Shown: in pieces, positions 8,319 through 17,494 of the stretch | How the letters are laid out: each line of letters starts with the position of its first letter | Position numbering within the stretch: the stretch's first letter is position 1 | Origin: Pseudoduganella violaceinigra DSM 15887 | GTDB taxonomy: Bacteria > Pseudomonadota > Gammaproteobacteria > Burkholderiales > Burkholderiaceae_D | NCBI RefSeq assembly: GCF_000425385.1 | Contig: NZ_AUDI01000001.1 | Location: 62,001-126,000 of the forward strand | Direction of reading: 5' to 3' | Length of the DNA stretch: 64,000 nucleotides | Position numbers and translations under genes: made by a program | The notes under the pieces: generated by a model | Database searches by the model: none | Told to the model about the DNA's origin: nothing | What the model saw: only the letters and a program-made list of their open reading frames with translations

Positions 8319-11306
8319 TTAGAAACTGCCGTTATAGACTTTTGGCGTGTAGTTGACGGCGACGTGGCCTGGGTTATTGAATTGCAGCTGGACGGTAAGC
8401 TTGGCGCCGGCAGCCATCGACGATGCGACGGTGATGTAAGGCATGCCATTGAAATAGCCGCTGGCATTGTTCAGGGTCACGCCGGCCGGCAAGCCTTGCA
8501 GCACATACTGCACTTCCGCGGTCAGGTCGGCGCCGCTGGCATTGGTCAGCCAGGCCGTGGCCGTGCCGATATTGCTGAAGCGGCCCTGCACCAGGCCGGA
8601 GCGCTGGATCTGCATGCCGGCACTCACGTCCACGTAGGACGGCGCCAGGTTCAGGCCGATCACCACCGGATCGTGGTCCGAGGCGCGGTAAGGCAGCGCG
8701 TTGTACAGGGCCTGGGCGGCGGCATTCTTGCCGTTCAGGTTGTAGTCCAGCACCTCCGGCTCGTCGGCATTGACATTCCACAGCGTGGCGCCGGCTACCT
8801 GCGGCCCCAGCGAAGTGCTGGCCAGGGCCTGGTCCAGGTAGCCGCTTTCGCCGGCAAAGACATAGGAGTGCGGCATGCCGTTCGGGCGCACGAAGCGCTC
8901 GATCTGGTTGTCGAAGCGGACCTGGCGCTCTTCCGCGGCCAGGAACATGATCGGGTCTTCCATGCCGTTCGCATTGAAGTCGCCCATCAGCAGCACATCG
9001 CTGTCGCCGGCGGCCGCCACCACTTGCGGCACGAAGCTGTCGCCCAGCTGCGCCACCTGCGCCAGGCGGTCGGCGTTGAAGCAGCCCTGGCCGTCGCCCT
9101 GGTCGGCATTGGCGCCGCTGGCGCCGCTGCAGCGCTTGGCGCGCAGATGGTTGACCACCAGGCTGAACTTGGCACCGTTCGGGGCCTTGAAGGTCTGCGC
9201 CATGGGCGGGCGCTCGAACACGGACGAAGCATCGGACAGCGCGCCGCCCACCAGGGCCACCTTGCCCGGCTTGTAGAGCATCGCCACCCGGATCGCGTCG
9301 GTGCCGGTGGCTGGCGGCTTCGGCACGTAAGCGTATTCCACCTTGCCGTAGGCGGCGTTCAGGCTGTCGACCAGGTAGCTGGCGGCGTAGTCGCCGTTGT
9401 TCTGGATCTCCATCAAGCCCACCACGTCGGCGTCGATCGCCTTTAGTTCGGCGACGATCTTGTCGCGCTGGCGCACGAACTCGGTCATATTGTCGGCGCC
9501 GCGGCAGTTGGCCTTGCTGGTGCCCGAGCCCAGGGTGCAGCCCTGGTTGGTCTGGCCCAGCACATCGGTGCCGTCGGTGAAGGTGGTGAAGAAATTCAGC
9601 ACGTTGGCGCTGGCCACGCGCAGGCTGCCCGCCACCGCTTCCGGCGCGGCGCTGCGCGGATTATCGCGCGAGAACAGCGGCGCTTGGGTCGGCTGCAGCT
9701 TGAAGCCGGCACCGCCGCTACCCAGCGCGCCGTAGTCGACCACGCCGGTCAGGCCGCTGACGGTATCGCCGCTGCGCACCGTACTCTCCTGGCCGAGGTA
9801 AGGCACCGTGTCCGGCGCGACAAACAGGCCGTCGTCCAGGGTGATCATATTGGCGGCATTGGCCGCGGCCATGGCGATGGCGTCCGAGCTGCCCGCCGGG
9901 TAGCGGTTGGTCGGCGCTTCGCGGCGGCCGACGGCCAGCGTCAGTTCGCCGCGGCTGCCCAGGGACCCGGTGCCATTGACGGTCAATTGGCCCGGGAAAC
10001 GCACCAGCATGCCTTCCACACTGGCCAGGTCGATGCCCAGCAGGTCGAGGTTGACAGGCGTAACGCTGTGGCCGCCGCCCTGGCTGACCACGCTGGTCAC
10101 GGTCGACAGTTCGGTATAGCTGCGGTTCGCGCCGCTTGGCTTGTATTCGGTGACGGTGCCGCTGACGCGCACCAGGTCGCCCACGGCCGCCGTCACCGGC
10201 GTATTGCCCATGTAAACAAAGATGCCGTCCGACGTGGCGGGATCGCCGTCGCCATGCTCGTCCTGGATGAAGAAGCCGGTGCCGACCTTGGCCGTCACCA
10301 CGCCCTCGGTGGTCAGCTTGACGCCGTTGAACGGGCTGGCGGCGCCCGCGCCCTGGATTTGCGGCACCGGCACCACGGCCGTGCCCATTTCGACGGTCAC
10401 GCTGACCGTGCAGCTGGCGTCCTGGCCCTGGTTGTTGCTGAACTTGATGGCCACCGGATAGGTGCCGATCGCCACGGAGGGCGCGGCAACCAGCGCGACG
10501 CTGGCATTGCCGCCGGCATCGGCGGCCGGCGTCATGCCGCCCAGGCTCAGGCCGGGCACCGCAACCGAGGTGATCGCTGCGCCGTTGACGATGCCGTCCA
10601 CGTCCGAGGCGGACAAGGCGATGCTGCCGCCCTTACCGAAAGTCAGGGTGGCGCTGGCCGGGCAGACTGGCACGATCGGCTGAGGCACGGGGCCGCCGCA
10701 GGCATTGGCCGGCGAGGCCGCCGTGCGGAATTGCGGCGCGGCCGCGCTGAAGTCGGTGGCGTTATTGTTGGCGTCCGTGCAGCCGCCATTGGCGCGCAGC
10801 AGGCTGGTGGTCGCGCTCATGGCCGGCGCGGCCGCCGTTTCCGAGAAGTTGGCCGTGCCGTAGCCGACCAGGTCCTGGATCGACGGGCTGTTCGGCTGGG
10901 CCCCCGACAGGGCGATATTGTTGTTGACCAGCGCCACCTTGCCGGAGGCGCCGCTCATATTCACGCCGCCGTTGACGAAGTCGGCGGCCAGGTCGGCGCC
11001 CACCGAGGTATTGCTGGAGGCCAGTTTGACCAGGAAGTACTTGCCCGGCTCGATGCTGATGCCGGCCGGCAGTTCCGCCCGGCCCCAGCTGGTGCCGGTG
11101 GCCGATGCGTACTGGATGGTCCAGCCGCCCACGGCCACGGCGCTGCTGCCGCGGTTGAACAATTCAACGTAATCGTAGCGCAGGGTAGCGCCGGTATTGC
11201 CGCCCGCACCGTACATCTGGCTGATGACCACGTCGGCTGCGAAAGCCGGCTGGCAGGCCAGCAAGGCTGCCAGCGCGGTAGCGCGCAAGGAAATGCGTTT
11301 ATTCAT
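8319..11306 (-). CDS. ExeM/NucH-family extracellular endonuclease with lamin-tail domain
   Basis: A secreted DNase of 995 residues from the chosen start. The signal peptide (MNKRISLRATALAALLACQ, ending AFA) begins at ATG 11304-11306; an in-frame ATG 18 codons upstream lacks a leader-like sequence and a ribosome site. A lamin-tail domain (about 20-150; YDYVELFNRGS) is followed by an Ig-like linker, an OB-fold region typical of ExeM (about 320-440) and an endonuclease/exonuclease/phosphatase domain (about 575-870) with LMEIQNNGD, VVNHLRAK, LMGDFNANGMED and SDHDPVV holding the metal and catalytic residues. A C-terminal beta domain follows without a sorting tail. ExeM and Shewanella homologues degrade extracellular DNA and affect biofilm release. 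Confidence 0.92.
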   Translation of the reverse strand: MNKRISLRATALAALLACQPAFAADVVISQMYGAGGNTGATLRYDYVELFNRGSSAVAVGGWTIQYASATGTSWGRAELPAGISIEPGKYFLVKLASSNTSVGADLAADFVNGGVNMSGASGKVALVNNNIALSGAQPNSPSIQDLVGYGTANFSETAAAPAMSATTSLLRANGGCTDANNNATDFSAAAPQFRTAASPANACGGPVPQPIVPVCPASATLTFGKGGSIALSASDVDGIVNGAAITSVAVPGLSLGGMTPAADAGGNASVALVAAPSVAIGTYPVAIKFSNNQGQDASCTVSVTVEMGTAVVPVPQIQGAGAASPFNGVKLTTEGVVTAKVGTGFFIQDEHGDGDPATSDGIFVYMGNTPVTAAVGDLVRVSGTVTEYKPSGANRSYTELSTVTSVVSQGGGHSVTPVNLDLLGIDLASVEGMLVRFPGQLTVNGTGSLGSRGELTLAVGRREAPTNRYPAGSSDAIAMAAANAANMITLDDGLFVAPDTVPYLGQESTVRSGDTVSGLTGVVDYGALGSGGAGFKLQPTQAPLFSRDNPRSAAPEAVAGSLRVASANVLNFFTTFTDGTDVLGQTNQGCTLGSGTSKANCRGADNMTEFVRQRDKIVAELKAIDADVVGLMEIQNNGDYAASYLVDSLNAAYGKVEYAYVPKPPATGTDAIRVAMLYKPGKVALVGGALSDASSVFERPPMAQTFKAPNGAKFSLVVNHLRAKRCSGASGANADQGDGQGCFNADRLAQVAQLGDSFVPQVVAAAGDSDVLLMGDFNANGMEDPIMFLAAEERQVRFDNQIERFVRPNGMPHSYVFAGESGYLDQALASTSLGPQVAGATLWNVNADEPEVLDYNLNGKNAAAQALYNALPYRASDHDPVVIGLNLAPSYVDVSAGMQIQRSGLVQGRFSNIGTATAWLTNASGADLTAEVQYVLQGLPAGVTLNNASGYFNGMPYITVASSMAAGAKLTVQLQFNNPGHVAVNYTPKVYNGSF

Positions 11307-11389
11307 AAATGTTCGACCCAAAAGTGCCAAGCGAAAGGAAGATGTTGTTATTCTTTGCATATTAGTTGTTTGATATGACCACTTGGTGA

Positions 11390-11419
11390 CGCCAAACTAG
11401 TCCGAACGGACTAATGGCG
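11390..11419. repeat. Strong nested inverted repeat after the exopolysaccharide cluster
   Basis: TAGTCCG and CGGACTA pair around a 2-base loop (11398-11413), and outer arms CGCCA (11390-11394) and TGGCG (11415-11419) also pair. It starts 11 bases beyond the stop of the TIGR03790 gene and upstream of the nuclease gene. There is no T run on the - strand. It could be a terminator or transcript-end stabiliser for the exopolysaccharide operon, or an operator for the nuclease gene. Confidence 0.5.
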
Positions 11420-11430
11420 CAGGGGGCGGC

Positions 11431-12426
11431 TCAGCGCTGATAAGTCCGGGCCAGCGGCTCGCCGATGAACACGCCTTGCGCGGGCCACGCCACGCTGCGC
11501 CAATATGCTTCGATCGCCGTCGCGCCGCTGAGATAATGGCGCAACAGGATGGCGGGATGGGGAAACTTCTGCCAATGGCTGCACGGTTCGCTCACCGTGC
11601 CGTAACTGGCCGTGGCGCCCGCTTCGAGCCAGCGCAGGCTGCTCATCTGCGTGCTGCCCAGCAGGTCGCCGCCCCAGGACGTCAGGTGGTCGGCCAGCGC
11701 GCCGGGCAGGAAGTGCAGCGTGTCCAGTTTGTCCACCTGGGCCGCGCCGGTCTGGTACAGGATGATGTCCGCCGCCCCTTCCAGCACGTCCTGCCGCAGC
11801 GTATGGATTTGCAGCTGCCGCGCCGGCACACGGGCGCTGGGCGGGAAGAAGCGCGCCCGCACGCTGCGCGCCTTGTCGCCGGTCTCCAGGAAATAGGCGC
11901 CGGCCTGCGGCACGCTGAAGCCTGCCACCCGGCCCCGGTCGACCACGGCGCGCGCCAGCGCTTCCGGCGTCGACGGCAGCAGCATGGACAGGCGCATGCC
12001 CTGCGGCAGGGCGCTGCGGTTGAAATAGGGATTCTCGCGTCCGGGGGCGCAGGGCTGGCGGCATTGCCCGCCATCGAAGCCCAGGGTGTACGCGGCGCTC
12101 AGGCCGTTGCATTCGACCGCATACGGCGCGGTCCACACGAACAGCACGGCGCGCACTTCGGGGCCCAACTGGCCGTCGACCTGCTGTTTCAGGGCGGCGA
12201 ACGCGGCGGCATCGAGCCGGCGCGGCGGGCCGGGCAGGCGCACATGGGCCACCCGGCGCTCGGGAATGCCGCGCGCCTGCCGGTAATACGCGGCAATGGC
12301 CACGCTGGAGGGATCGGCGTCGTTGACGACCAGGCCAAGCTGGGCCGGCTGAAGCTGGGCGCGCGCCCCGGCTGCCACCAGCAGGAGCGCGGCAAAAACG
12401 CAGCGTTCAGCCGCGGTGGTAGACAT
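11431..12426 (-). CDS. TIGR03790-family secreted protein of unknown function
   Basis: A 331-residue protein with a signal peptide (about 1-23, ending ARA) and the family pattern of TIGR03790: an N-terminal LGLVVNDADPSSVAIAAYYR, a central VLFVWTAPYAVECNGLSAAY and a C-terminal GAT...EPC...FPHP region. Family members are exported and occur mainly in PEP-CTERM/exosortase genomes; their activity is not known. The GATxSYGTVSEP part looks like a pocket. The gene overlaps the manC-like gene by 20 bases, so it is translated as the last member of the exopolysaccharide operon. A role in surface polymer or protein processing is inference only. Confidence 0.8.
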   Translation of the reverse strand: MSTTAAERCVFAALLLVAAGARAQLQPAQLGLVVNDADPSSVAIAAYYRQARGIPERRVAHVRLPGPPRRLDAAAFAALKQQVDGQLGPEVRAVLFVWTAPYAVECNGLSAAYTLGFDGGQCRQPCAPGRENPYFNRSALPQGMRLSMLLPSTPEALARAVVDRGRVAGFSVPQAGAYFLETGDKARSVRARFFPPSARVPARQLQIHTLRQDVLEGAADIILYQTGAAQVDKLDTLHFLPGALADHLTSWGGDLLGSTQMSSLRWLEAGATASYGTVSEPCSHWQKFPHPAILLRHYLSGATAIEAYWRSVAWPAQGVFIGEPLARTYQR

Positions 12427-13822
12427 CCTCGAAGCGGACGATATCGTCTTCGCCGAGGTAGCTGCCCGACTGGACTTCGATCAGGTGCAGCGGCAGCTTG
12501 CCGGGGTTTTCCAGGCGGTGGTTCATGCCGATCGGGATATAGGTCGATTCATTCTCGGTCAACAGGGTCACCTTGTCGCCGCAGGTCACGCGCGCCGTGC
12601 CCGACACCACCACCCAGTGCTCGGCGCGATGGTGGTGCATCTGCAGCGACAGCTTGCCGCCCGGGTTGACGATGATGCGCTTGACCTGGAAGCGCTCGCC
12701 CATGTCGATGCCTTCATAGCTGCCCCAGGGGCGGTACACCTTGGTATGGTGCAGGTGTTCGGTGCGGCCCTTGGCCTTCAGGTGCTCGACCACCTGCTTG
12801 ACGCGCTGCACCTGGTCCTTGTGCGCCACCAGCACCGCATCGGCGGTTTCCACGATCACCAGGTCCTGCACCCCGATGGCGGCGACGATGCGGCCCTCGG
12901 CGCGCACCAGACAATTGCTGGCGTTGTCGGTGTAGACATCGCCGCGCGTCACATTGCCGTTGCCGTCGGCCGGTAGCACGTCGACCAGCGCCGACCAGGA
13001 ACCGACGTCGCTCCAGCCCAGCGAAGCGGGCACCACGAGCGCATTCCTGGTGTGCTCCATCACGGCGTAGTCGATGGAATCGGAGGCGCAGGCCGTGAAC
13101 GCCGCTTCATCCAGGCGGCAGAAATCCAGGTCGCGGTAGCCTTTGGCCACCGCCTCCTTGCTGGATGCGGCCATCCCCGGCTGAAACTGCGCCAGCTCCT
13201 TCAGGTAGGCATCGGCGCGGAACAGGAACATGCCGCTGTTCCAGAAGAAATTGCCGGCATCGAGGAAAGCCTGCGCCGTCGCCCGGTCGGGCTTTTCGAC
13301 GAATTTGGCGACCTTGAAGCAGCCCTGCGCCGGCAGCGCCTCCCCGCTCTGGATATAGCCGTAGCCGGTTTCCGGCGCGCTCGGCACGATGCCGAAGGTC
13401 GCCAGGGCGCCGCCTTCCACCTGGCCGGCGGCGCGCAGGATGGCGGCGTAGAAGGCGTCGACATCCTGGATCACGTGGTCGGCCGGCAGCACCAGCATCA
13501 CCGCCTGCGGGTCGATCGCCTGCAGGTAATGGGCGGCGGCGGCAACCGCCGGCGCCGTATTGCGTCCCACCGGCTCCAGCAGGATGCCCAGCGGATCGAT
13601 GCCGATCTGGCGCATTTGTTCGGCCACCAGGAAACGGTGCTCATTGCCGCAGACGACCAGCGGCGCCATCATGCCGTCGCGGCCGGCCAGGCGCAGCGCG
13701 GTTTCCTGCAGCATCGTCTTGTCCGACACAAGGGGCAGCAATTGCTTGGGCAGTGCCGCGCGCGACAGAGGCCACAGGCGCGTGCCGGCGCCGCCGGACA
13801 GGATGACGGGGTAGATTTTCAT
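12407..13822 (-). CDS. manC: Mannose-1-phosphate guanylyltransferase / mannose-6-phosphate isomerase
   Basis: A 471-residue bifunctional enzyme of the ManC/AlgA/CpsB type, cytoplasmic. The N-terminal nucleotidyltransferase (about 1-285) starts PVILSGGAGTRLWPLSR with PKQLLPL and has FVEKPD further in. The C-terminal cupin isomerase (about 350-470) contains VNPGGKLSLQMHHHRAEHW, which supplies the metal-binding His and Glu, and ends YLGEDDIVRFEDVYHRG. It makes GDP-mannose from mannose-1-phosphate, and possibly mannose-6-phosphate from fructose-6-phosphate. Its product is the substrate of the AlgD-like enzyme at 16184. No phosphomannomutase gene is in the window, so that step must be encoded elsewhere. 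Confidence 0.95.
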   Translation of the reverse strand: MKIYPVILSGGAGTRLWPLSRAALPKQLLPLVSDKTMLQETALRLAGRDGMMAPLVVCGNEHRFLVAEQMRQIGIDPLGILLEPVGRNTAPAVAAAAHYLQAIDPQAVMLVLPADHVIQDVDAFYAAILRAAGQVEGGALATFGIVPSAPETGYGYIQSGEALPAQGCFKVAKFVEKPDRATAQAFLDAGNFFWNSGMFLFRADAYLKELAQFQPGMAASSKEAVAKGYRDLDFCRLDEAAFTACASDSIDYAVMEHTRNALVVPASLGWSDVGSWSALVDVLPADGNGNVTRGDVYTDNASNCLVRAEGRIVAAIGVQDLVIVETADAVLVAHKDQVQRVKQVVEHLKAKGRTEHLHHTKVYRPWGSYEGIDMGERFQVKRIIVNPGGKLSLQMHHHRAEHWVVVSGTARVTCGDKVTLLTENESTYIPIGMNHRLENPGKLPLHLIEVQSGSYLGEDDIVRFEDVYHRG

Positions 13823-13834
13823 GTTTATAGTTGT

Positions 13835-14974
13835 TTATTTTGCAACATTTTCCTCGGAACGGCGGTCCACGCGGCGATCCCGCGCATTCATCCATCCGCC
13901 GCAATCAGCTTGCGAAACATGGTGCATTTCGCCGGCGCGGTCGACACTGTAATCCTTAAAGACGATCAGTTCGTCGATTGTAGCGTCTGACAATACCCGA
14001 GTATATTCGAACAACACGCTGCGCACTACCCGTGCGCCGCTGCTGATCTGGCTGCCGTGTCCGACCCAGGTCGGCCCGATGATGGTGGCGCCGGCCTCGA
14101 TCCGGCATCCGGAGCCGATATACACCGGCCCGACGATGCGCGTGCCCTGCCAGTCGATGCTGGTGTTCAGGCCGACCCAGACCCCGTCCTCCACTTGCAC
14201 GCCGGGCACCGTCATATTGCCGATGCCGCCGGTCAGCACGCCCTGCAGCACTTCCCAGTAATCCTTGACGCTGCCGATGTCGATCCAGTTGAACTTGCGC
14301 GTCTGGCAGTAGAACGGCAGGCCGCGCTGCGCCAACAGGGGGAACAGCTCGGAGCCGATATCGAACACCTGGCCCGACGGGATCAGGTCGATCACCTCCG
14401 GCTCGAACAGATAGATACCGGTACTGGCGCAATTCGACTTGGCCTCGTCGCGCGACGGCTTTTCCTGGAATTCGCGCACCCGGCCGTCTTCGTCGCTGAC
14501 CACCACGCCGTAGCTGCTGACTTTGTCGAGCGGCACTTCGCGCGTGATAACGGTCGCCATGGCCCCCTTGCGGCGGTGCTCGTACAGCGCCGATTTCAGG
14601 TCAAGGTCGATCAGCGCGTCGCCGCACAGCACCACCACGGTTTCGTCGAAAAAACCGCCGAATTCCTGGATTTTCTTGATGCCGCCGGCCGAACCCAGCG
14701 GTTCGGGCACCACTTCGCCCTGCTCATTGATATAGCCCTCGAAGGAGTAGCCGATCTGCACGCCGAACTGGTGGCCCTCGCCGAAATACTCCTCGATCTT
14801 TTCATGCAGATAGCTGACGTTGACCATGATCTCGCTCACGCCGTGGCGCTGCAGGTGTTCCACCAGGTAGGCCATCACGGGCTTGCCGAGAATGGGGATC
14901 ATCGGCTTGGGTAATTCGTACGTCAAAGGACGCACCCGCGTGCCCTTGCCTGCCGCCAGTATCATCGCTTTCAT
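13835..14974 (-). CDS. Sugar-1-phosphate nucleotidyltransferase with left-handed beta-helix tail
   Basis: A 379-residue cytoplasmic enzyme. The N terminus has the nucleotidyltransferase signature MILAAGKGTRVRPLT with PKPMIPILGKP, and GDALIDLDL and WIDIGSVKDYWEV mark the active-site core (about 1-240). Residues about 250-345 are hexapeptide repeats (VQVEDGVWVGLNTSI, GPVYIGSGCRIEAGATIIGP). This layout fits eukaryotic-type GDP-mannose pyrophosphorylases and related NDP-sugar synthases, so it may add a second GDP-mannose supply or make another NDP-sugar; the sequence does not decide. Its start overlaps the stop of the next gene in the operon (14971) by 4 bases. Confidence 0.9.
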   Translation of the reverse strand: MKAMILAAGKGTRVRPLTYELPKPMIPILGKPVMAYLVEHLQRHGVSEIMVNVSYLHEKIEEYFGEGHQFGVQIGYSFEGYINEQGEVVPEPLGSAGGIKKIQEFGGFFDETVVVLCGDALIDLDLKSALYEHRRKGAMATVITREVPLDKVSSYGVVVSDEDGRVREFQEKPSRDEAKSNCASTGIYLFEPEVIDLIPSGQVFDIGSELFPLLAQRGLPFYCQTRKFNWIDIGSVKDYWEVLQGVLTGGIGNMTVPGVQVEDGVWVGLNTSIDWQGTRIVGPVYIGSGCRIEAGATIIGPTWVGHGSQISSGARVVRSVLFEYTRVLSDATIDELIVFKDYSVDRAGEMHHVSQADCGGWMNARDRRVDRRSEENVAK

Positions 14975-16200
14975 GGGTTATCCTTCTCAAAAATAAGCTC
15001 TGGTGCGGAATACAGGCGTTCGTAGGCTGCCAGCAGCTTGGGCGCCTCATATTCCCATTCTAGTTCGTTGACGACGCGGTTGCGACCAAACGCCCCCATG
15101 CGTGCGCGGCGCTCCGGATCATCAAGCAGTTCAACAATTTTCAGGGCCATGTCGACCGGGTCGTTCTTCGCCGCATACAGCGAAGCGTCCAGTGCCGACA
15201 CCCTGCCCTCCGTGAGGTCGAACTGTACTATAGGTTTGCCCAGCGCCATGTACTCCATGATCTTGTTCATGGTGGATTTGTCGTTCATATCGTTCGCCAC
15301 GTCCGGGTTGACGCAAACGTCGGCCGTATTCAGCATCTCGAGCAACTGCTGGTCGGGCACCCGGCCGGTGAAGGTCACATAGTCGGCCACCCCCAGCTCG
15401 CGCGCCAGCGCCTTCATCTGCTCCAGCGACGTGCCGCCGCCCACCAGGCCGAAGTGCACGTCGCGCCGGCCCATGTCGTACACCATGAAACGCACGCTTT
15501 GCAGCAAGAGGTCGATCCCCTCCTGCGCTCCCATGACGCCGACATAGCCCACCAGGAAGCGCCGCCCCTGTTTCAGCGCCGCCACCGGCGGCAGCACGCG
15601 CAAGCGGTCCAGCTTCGGGCCGCTGCGCACCACATACACCTTGTCCGGGTCCATGCCGCCGCGCCCGACGGCGATGCGCTTGTAGGAATCGTTGGTGGCG
15701 ATCGAGATGTCCGCGGTGCGGAACGACAGCCGCTCCAGCCACACCATCAGCCGGTAGAAAACGTCGCGCCGCCCGAACTTGGCTTCGTAGAGTTCCGGAT
15801 TGATGTCGTGGTGGTCGAACAGAAAGCGCTTGCCCAGCGCGAATTTGAAAAAGGCGCCGACCAGGAACAGCAGGTCGGGCGGATTGCAGGCATGGATCAC
15901 GTCGAAGCCGTGCCGGAACAGCACCTTCCACGCCAGGCGGGAGCTGTGCCACAGCGCCGCCGAATACTCGAGCGCATAACCCAATGCCCCCTCGGCCTCC
16001 ATCGGCAGCCGGTAGCGGTGGATGTGGATGCCGTCCAGCTCCTCGTAGCGCGCCTCGTATCCTTTGCCGGTCGGGCAGATGATCGCCACCTGGTAGCCAT
16101 TGGCATGCAGGGTGGTCGCCTCCTGCCACACCCGCCTGTCGAACGGCGACGGCAGGTTCTCGACGATGATCAGGACGCGGCGCTTACCAGCATATGCCAT
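14971..16200 (-). CDS. Family 4 glycosyltransferase
   Basis: A 409-residue GT-B enzyme. The N-terminal domain opens RVLIIVENLPSPFDRRVWQ, a common start of the WbuB-like branch; the C-terminal nucleotide-sugar domain has FLVGYVGVMGAQEGIDLLLQ and NKIMEYMALGKPIVQ. No signal peptide is present; it would act at the cytoplasmic face of the membrane, adding a sugar to the lipid-linked repeat unit. It overlaps the algD-like gene by 17 bases upstream and the nucleotidyltransferase gene by 4 bases downstream. Donor and linkage cannot be predicted from the sequence. Confidence 0.92.
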   Translation of the reverse strand: MAYAGKRRVLIIVENLPSPFDRRVWQEATTLHANGYQVAIICPTGKGYEARYEELDGIHIHRYRLPMEAEGALGYALEYSAALWHSSRLAWKVLFRHGFDVIHACNPPDLLFLVGAFFKFALGKRFLFDHHDINPELYEAKFGRRDVFYRLMVWLERLSFRTADISIATNDSYKRIAVGRGGMDPDKVYVVRSGPKLDRLRVLPPVAALKQGRRFLVGYVGVMGAQEGIDLLLQSVRFMVYDMGRRDVHFGLVGGGTSLEQMKALARELGVADYVTFTGRVPDQQLLEMLNTADVCVNPDVANDMNDKSTMNKIMEYMALGKPIVQFDLTEGRVSALDASLYAAKNDPVDMALKIVELLDDPERRARMGAFGRNRVVNELEWEYEAPKLLAAYERLYSAPELIFEKDNP

Positions 16201-17494
16201 CGTAGGCCCCTTCGCTCTGGCGGTCCGACACGCGCACCAGGTCGACCAGGTGCTGCCCCGGGCGCAGCTTGTCCGGCACAGACTGGAATTCCGCCGCGCC
16301 GTTGCCGATCACCACCGTGTCGGCGAAGGCCAGCACATCGTCCAGCGAATCGACCATCAGCCGCGAGATATGCGGGATGATGTTCAGGATATAGTCCTGG
16401 TTGGCGCCGGTCAGCGCCGCCAGCTTCACGTTCCGGTCGTACAGCTTGAGCTCATAGCCTTTTCCGATCAGGTGCTCGATCACGTCGACCAGCGGCGACT
16501 CGCGCAGGTCGTCGGTGCCGGCCTTGAAGGAGAAGCCGAGGATGCCGACCTTCCGGCCCGGCTTTTCCATCACCATCTTCAGGCCTTTTTCCACCTGCTT
16601 GTGGTTGGACGGCAGGATCGCGTTCAGCAGCGGCAGTTCCAGGTCGAGCTGGCGCGCCTTGTAGATCAGGGCGCGCACATCCTTCGGCAGGCAGGAGCCG
16701 CCGAAAGCGAAGCCGGGCTTCATATAATAGGGCGAGAGATTGAGCTTGGTGTCCTTGCAGAAAATCTCCATCACCTCATGGCCGTCGATGCCGACCGCCT
16801 TGCAGATGTTGCCGATCTCGTTGGCGAAATCGACCTTCAAGGCATGCCAGGTATTGTCGGTGTATTTCACCATCTCCGCTGTTTCGACATCGGTGCGCAC
16901 CACCGGCGCCTCCATGCCGGCATACAGCTGCAGCAGCAGCTCGCCGGAGCGTTCATCGGTTTCGCCCACCACCGTCTTGGGCGGGTGATGGTAGTCGTGC
17001 ACCGCCGTTCCCTCGCGCAGGAACTCGGGATTGCTGCACACGCCGAAGTCGGCGCCGGCGCGCTTGCCCGACGCCTGCTCCAGCGCCGGAATCACCAGCG
17101 AGCGCATCGAGCCCGGCAGCATGGTGCTGCGCGCAACGACGACGTGAAAGCCATGCTTCTCGCGCAGCGCCGCGCCGATCTGTTCGCAGACCTTGCGCAC
17201 CGCGCTCAAGTCAAGATTGCCGTTCAGCTGGGACGGCGTGCCCACGCACACCAGCGAAATCTCGCTGTCGAGCACTGCCTCGCGCACGTTTTCCGTCGCG
17301 CGCAGGCGGCCGTCGCGCACTGCCGCAGCGATCATCTCGCCAATATCCTTTTCGATGATCGGCGTGCGGCCTTCATTGATCAGCCCGACCTTGGTGCGGT
17401 TCGGATCGACCCCGATCACGGTATGTCCGTCCGCCGCCAGGCAGCCAGCGGATACCGCCCCCACATACCCCATGCCAAAGATACTGATCTTCAC
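16184..17494 (-). CDS. algD: GDP-mannose 6-dehydrogenase, AlgD-like
   Basis: A 436-residue NAD-dependent sugar dehydrogenase, the same length as Pseudomonas AlgD. The Rossmann start is ISIFGMGYVGAVSAGCLA, and the catalytic cysteine falls at residue 268 in FGGSCLPKDVRAL, the AlgD position. It oxidises GDP-mannose twice to GDP-mannuronate, the committed step of alginate-type polymers. The start codon is GTG (17492-17494), overlapping the stop of the upstream heparinase-like gene as GTGA. UDP-glucose dehydrogenase is the alternative within the superfamily, but length, Cys position and the nearby GDP-mannose synthesis genes favour AlgD activity. Confidence 0.92.
   Translation of the reverse strand: MKISIFGMGYVGAVSAGCLAADGHTVIGVDPNRTKVGLINEGRTPIIEKDIGEMIAAAVRDGRLRATENVREAVLDSEISLVCVGTPSQLNGNLDLSAVRKVCEQIGAALREKHGFHVVVARSTMLPGSMRSLVIPALEQASGKRAGADFGVCSNPEFLREGTAVHDYHHPPKTVVGETDERSGELLLQLYAGMEAPVVRTDVETAEMVKYTDNTWHALKVDFANEIGNICKAVGIDGHEVMEIFCKDTKLNLSPYYMKPGFAFGGSCLPKDVRALIYKARQLDLELPLLNAILPSNHKQVEKGLKMVMEKPGRKVGILGFSFKAGTDDLRESPLVDVIEHLIGKGYELKLYDRNVKLAALTGANQDYILNIIPHISRLMVDSLDDVLAFADTVVIGNGAAEFQSVPDKLRPGQHLVDLVRVSDRQSEGAYDGICW

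Noticed and set aside
11307..11360. Upstream start for the nuclease gene giving 18 extra residues
   Set aside because: No ribosome site and it would bury the signal peptide that begins at 11306.
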